Below, one piece after another: positions 61,110 through 64,000 of a DNA stretch of 64,000 nt. The stretch covers positions 169,636-233,635 of the forward strand of contig JAJHZJ010000023.1 in assembly GCA_023548195.1 (NCBI GenBank). The letters run 5' to 3'. The notes beneath the pieces are model-generated. The model was not told the origin of the DNA. It saw nothing but the letters and a program-made list of their open reading frames with translations, and did not search any database. This stretch comes from Bettongia penicillata ogilbyi. Lineage: Eukaryota; Chordata; Mammalia; Diprotodontia; Potoroidae. The translations under genes and the position numbers were made by a program. Each line of letters begins with the position of its first letter. Position 1 is the stretch's first letter.

Positions 61110-61560
61110 ATTTTATGGAGTCACAGAATGTTAAATCTTGGAGGAACTTGGGACGTTATCTGTCCCAGTGCTTTCATCTTTTAGAGGAGCAGCCTGGGGC
61201 CCAGCGAGAAGAAAGAAGTTCCCCAAAGTTGTGACTTTGCAAGCAAGGATGTGGCAGCCTTGGGCCTAGCAGCCTAGATCCCTCCTTTATACATACTATA
61301 GTGTTGTGGAATGGGAAGAGTATGGACCCACAGCCAGGAGACCAGACAAGTAGCCACTATGAGCTTCATGGTCTGGGGAAAATCACTTCCTGTCTCTGAG
61401 TGAAAATATACTACAGCACTAGAGTTGGAAGGGATCTTTAACACCACAGAGTCCAACTCTCTCATTTTACCGATGAGGAAACTGAGGCTTAGAGAGCTGA
61501 AATGATTTCCCTAGGTTAACTCAGGCAATAAGTAATAGGCAGAATATCAATAGGGAAAGA
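61110..61560. repeat. MIR-like SINE fragments in both orientations
   Basis: Reverse pieces at 61118-61230 and 61395-61560 (cgatgaggaaactgaggctt) and a forward piece at about 61298-61395 (tggggaaaatcacttcctgt). Confidence 0.65.
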
Positions 61561-62016
61561 TGTGGAGGGAGGAAATTCCAGGGCAATAAGTAGTCCAGAG
61601 GGGTAGGAAAGTGTGAGTTGTGTTCATGACTTCAGTAAGTCAAATTTGCCTGGAATGTAGAGTGTAGAATATACTCTACTTAATGAGAATTGATTTGACG
61701 TGAGTTTGGAGCCAGATTGTGAAGGGCCTTGGATATGCACTAAAGGAATTTCAGTTCAATTCAATGTGCATTTGTCGAAATTTTCCCCAAACCTACCACC
61801 AAAGAGATGTGATTTCTCCCTCCCCTTAACTAGGCATCCGGATTATGGTCTCTTGCCCATTTTTATAGCATTTCTACTATCTTGATTTCTATAACAGCTA
61901 TTTCTGTATATGTCTCAAACCCTACTGGGGCTTAGTTCTGATTCAAAGATGGAGGGTTGCTTCTGATTTCAAGGCTCTAGAGGGTTCTATGTAGCATCCT
62001 GACTCTTTTTTTTTAA

Positions 62017-64000
<1,984 letters not shown>

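Overview
This window is vertebrate genomic DNA, most likely from a marsupial (metatherian) X chromosome. Two protein-coding genes can be read, both on the + strand. The last coding exon of biglycan (BGN) lies at 683-883. The first five coding exons of ATP2B3, the plasma-membrane calcium pump PMCA3, lie at 44891-62146. BGN followed directly by ATP2B3 is the order known from human Xq28, so the two assignments support each other. The marsupial call rests on the SINEs: several copies have a tRNA-like head, a 'cagtttcctcatctgtaaaatg' body and a 'ccaagaaaaccccaaatggggtca' tail, a combination I know from marsupial genomes. No species can be named.

Layout. 1-682 is the last BGN intron. 683-883 is the terminal BGN exon, which carries three apparent single-base insertions. 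884-3330 is the 3' UTR and flank, with a 1-kb polypyrimidine tract and a candidate poly(A) signal at 3301. 3330-8100 is intergenic DNA with old repeats. 8100-10900 holds a C/T-rich block, a (CT)n tract and a dense CpG island, and is the best candidate for the ATP2B3 promoter and 5' noncoding exon. About 10.9-44.3 kb is then a large first intron full of SINEs, old LINE fragments, microsatellites and several minisatellites. 44279-44494 looks like a noncoding 5' exon with two short upstream ORFs. 44768-45095 holds the PMCA3 start codon. The next coding exons are 56451-56648, 58244-58501, 59741-59866 and 62021-62146. The window ends in the following intron, before the alternatively spliced site-A region and the catalytic aspartate exon.

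The five ATP2B3 exons join in frame with GT-AG borders and all junctions in phase 1. They encode residues 1-304: cytosolic N-terminus, M1, M2 and most of the actuator domain with its TGES motif. Nearly all other long reading frames are translations of simple repeats or SINEs.

I found no evidence of a new biological system. The observations most worth checking are the triple indel in the BGN exon, the promoter architecture and 5' leader uORFs of ATP2B3, an exon-like island at 31.8-32.0 kb, tandem-body SINE trimers with a period near 110 bp, two palindromic hAT-type MITEs, and a few AT-rich non-repeat islands that may be conserved regulatory DNA.
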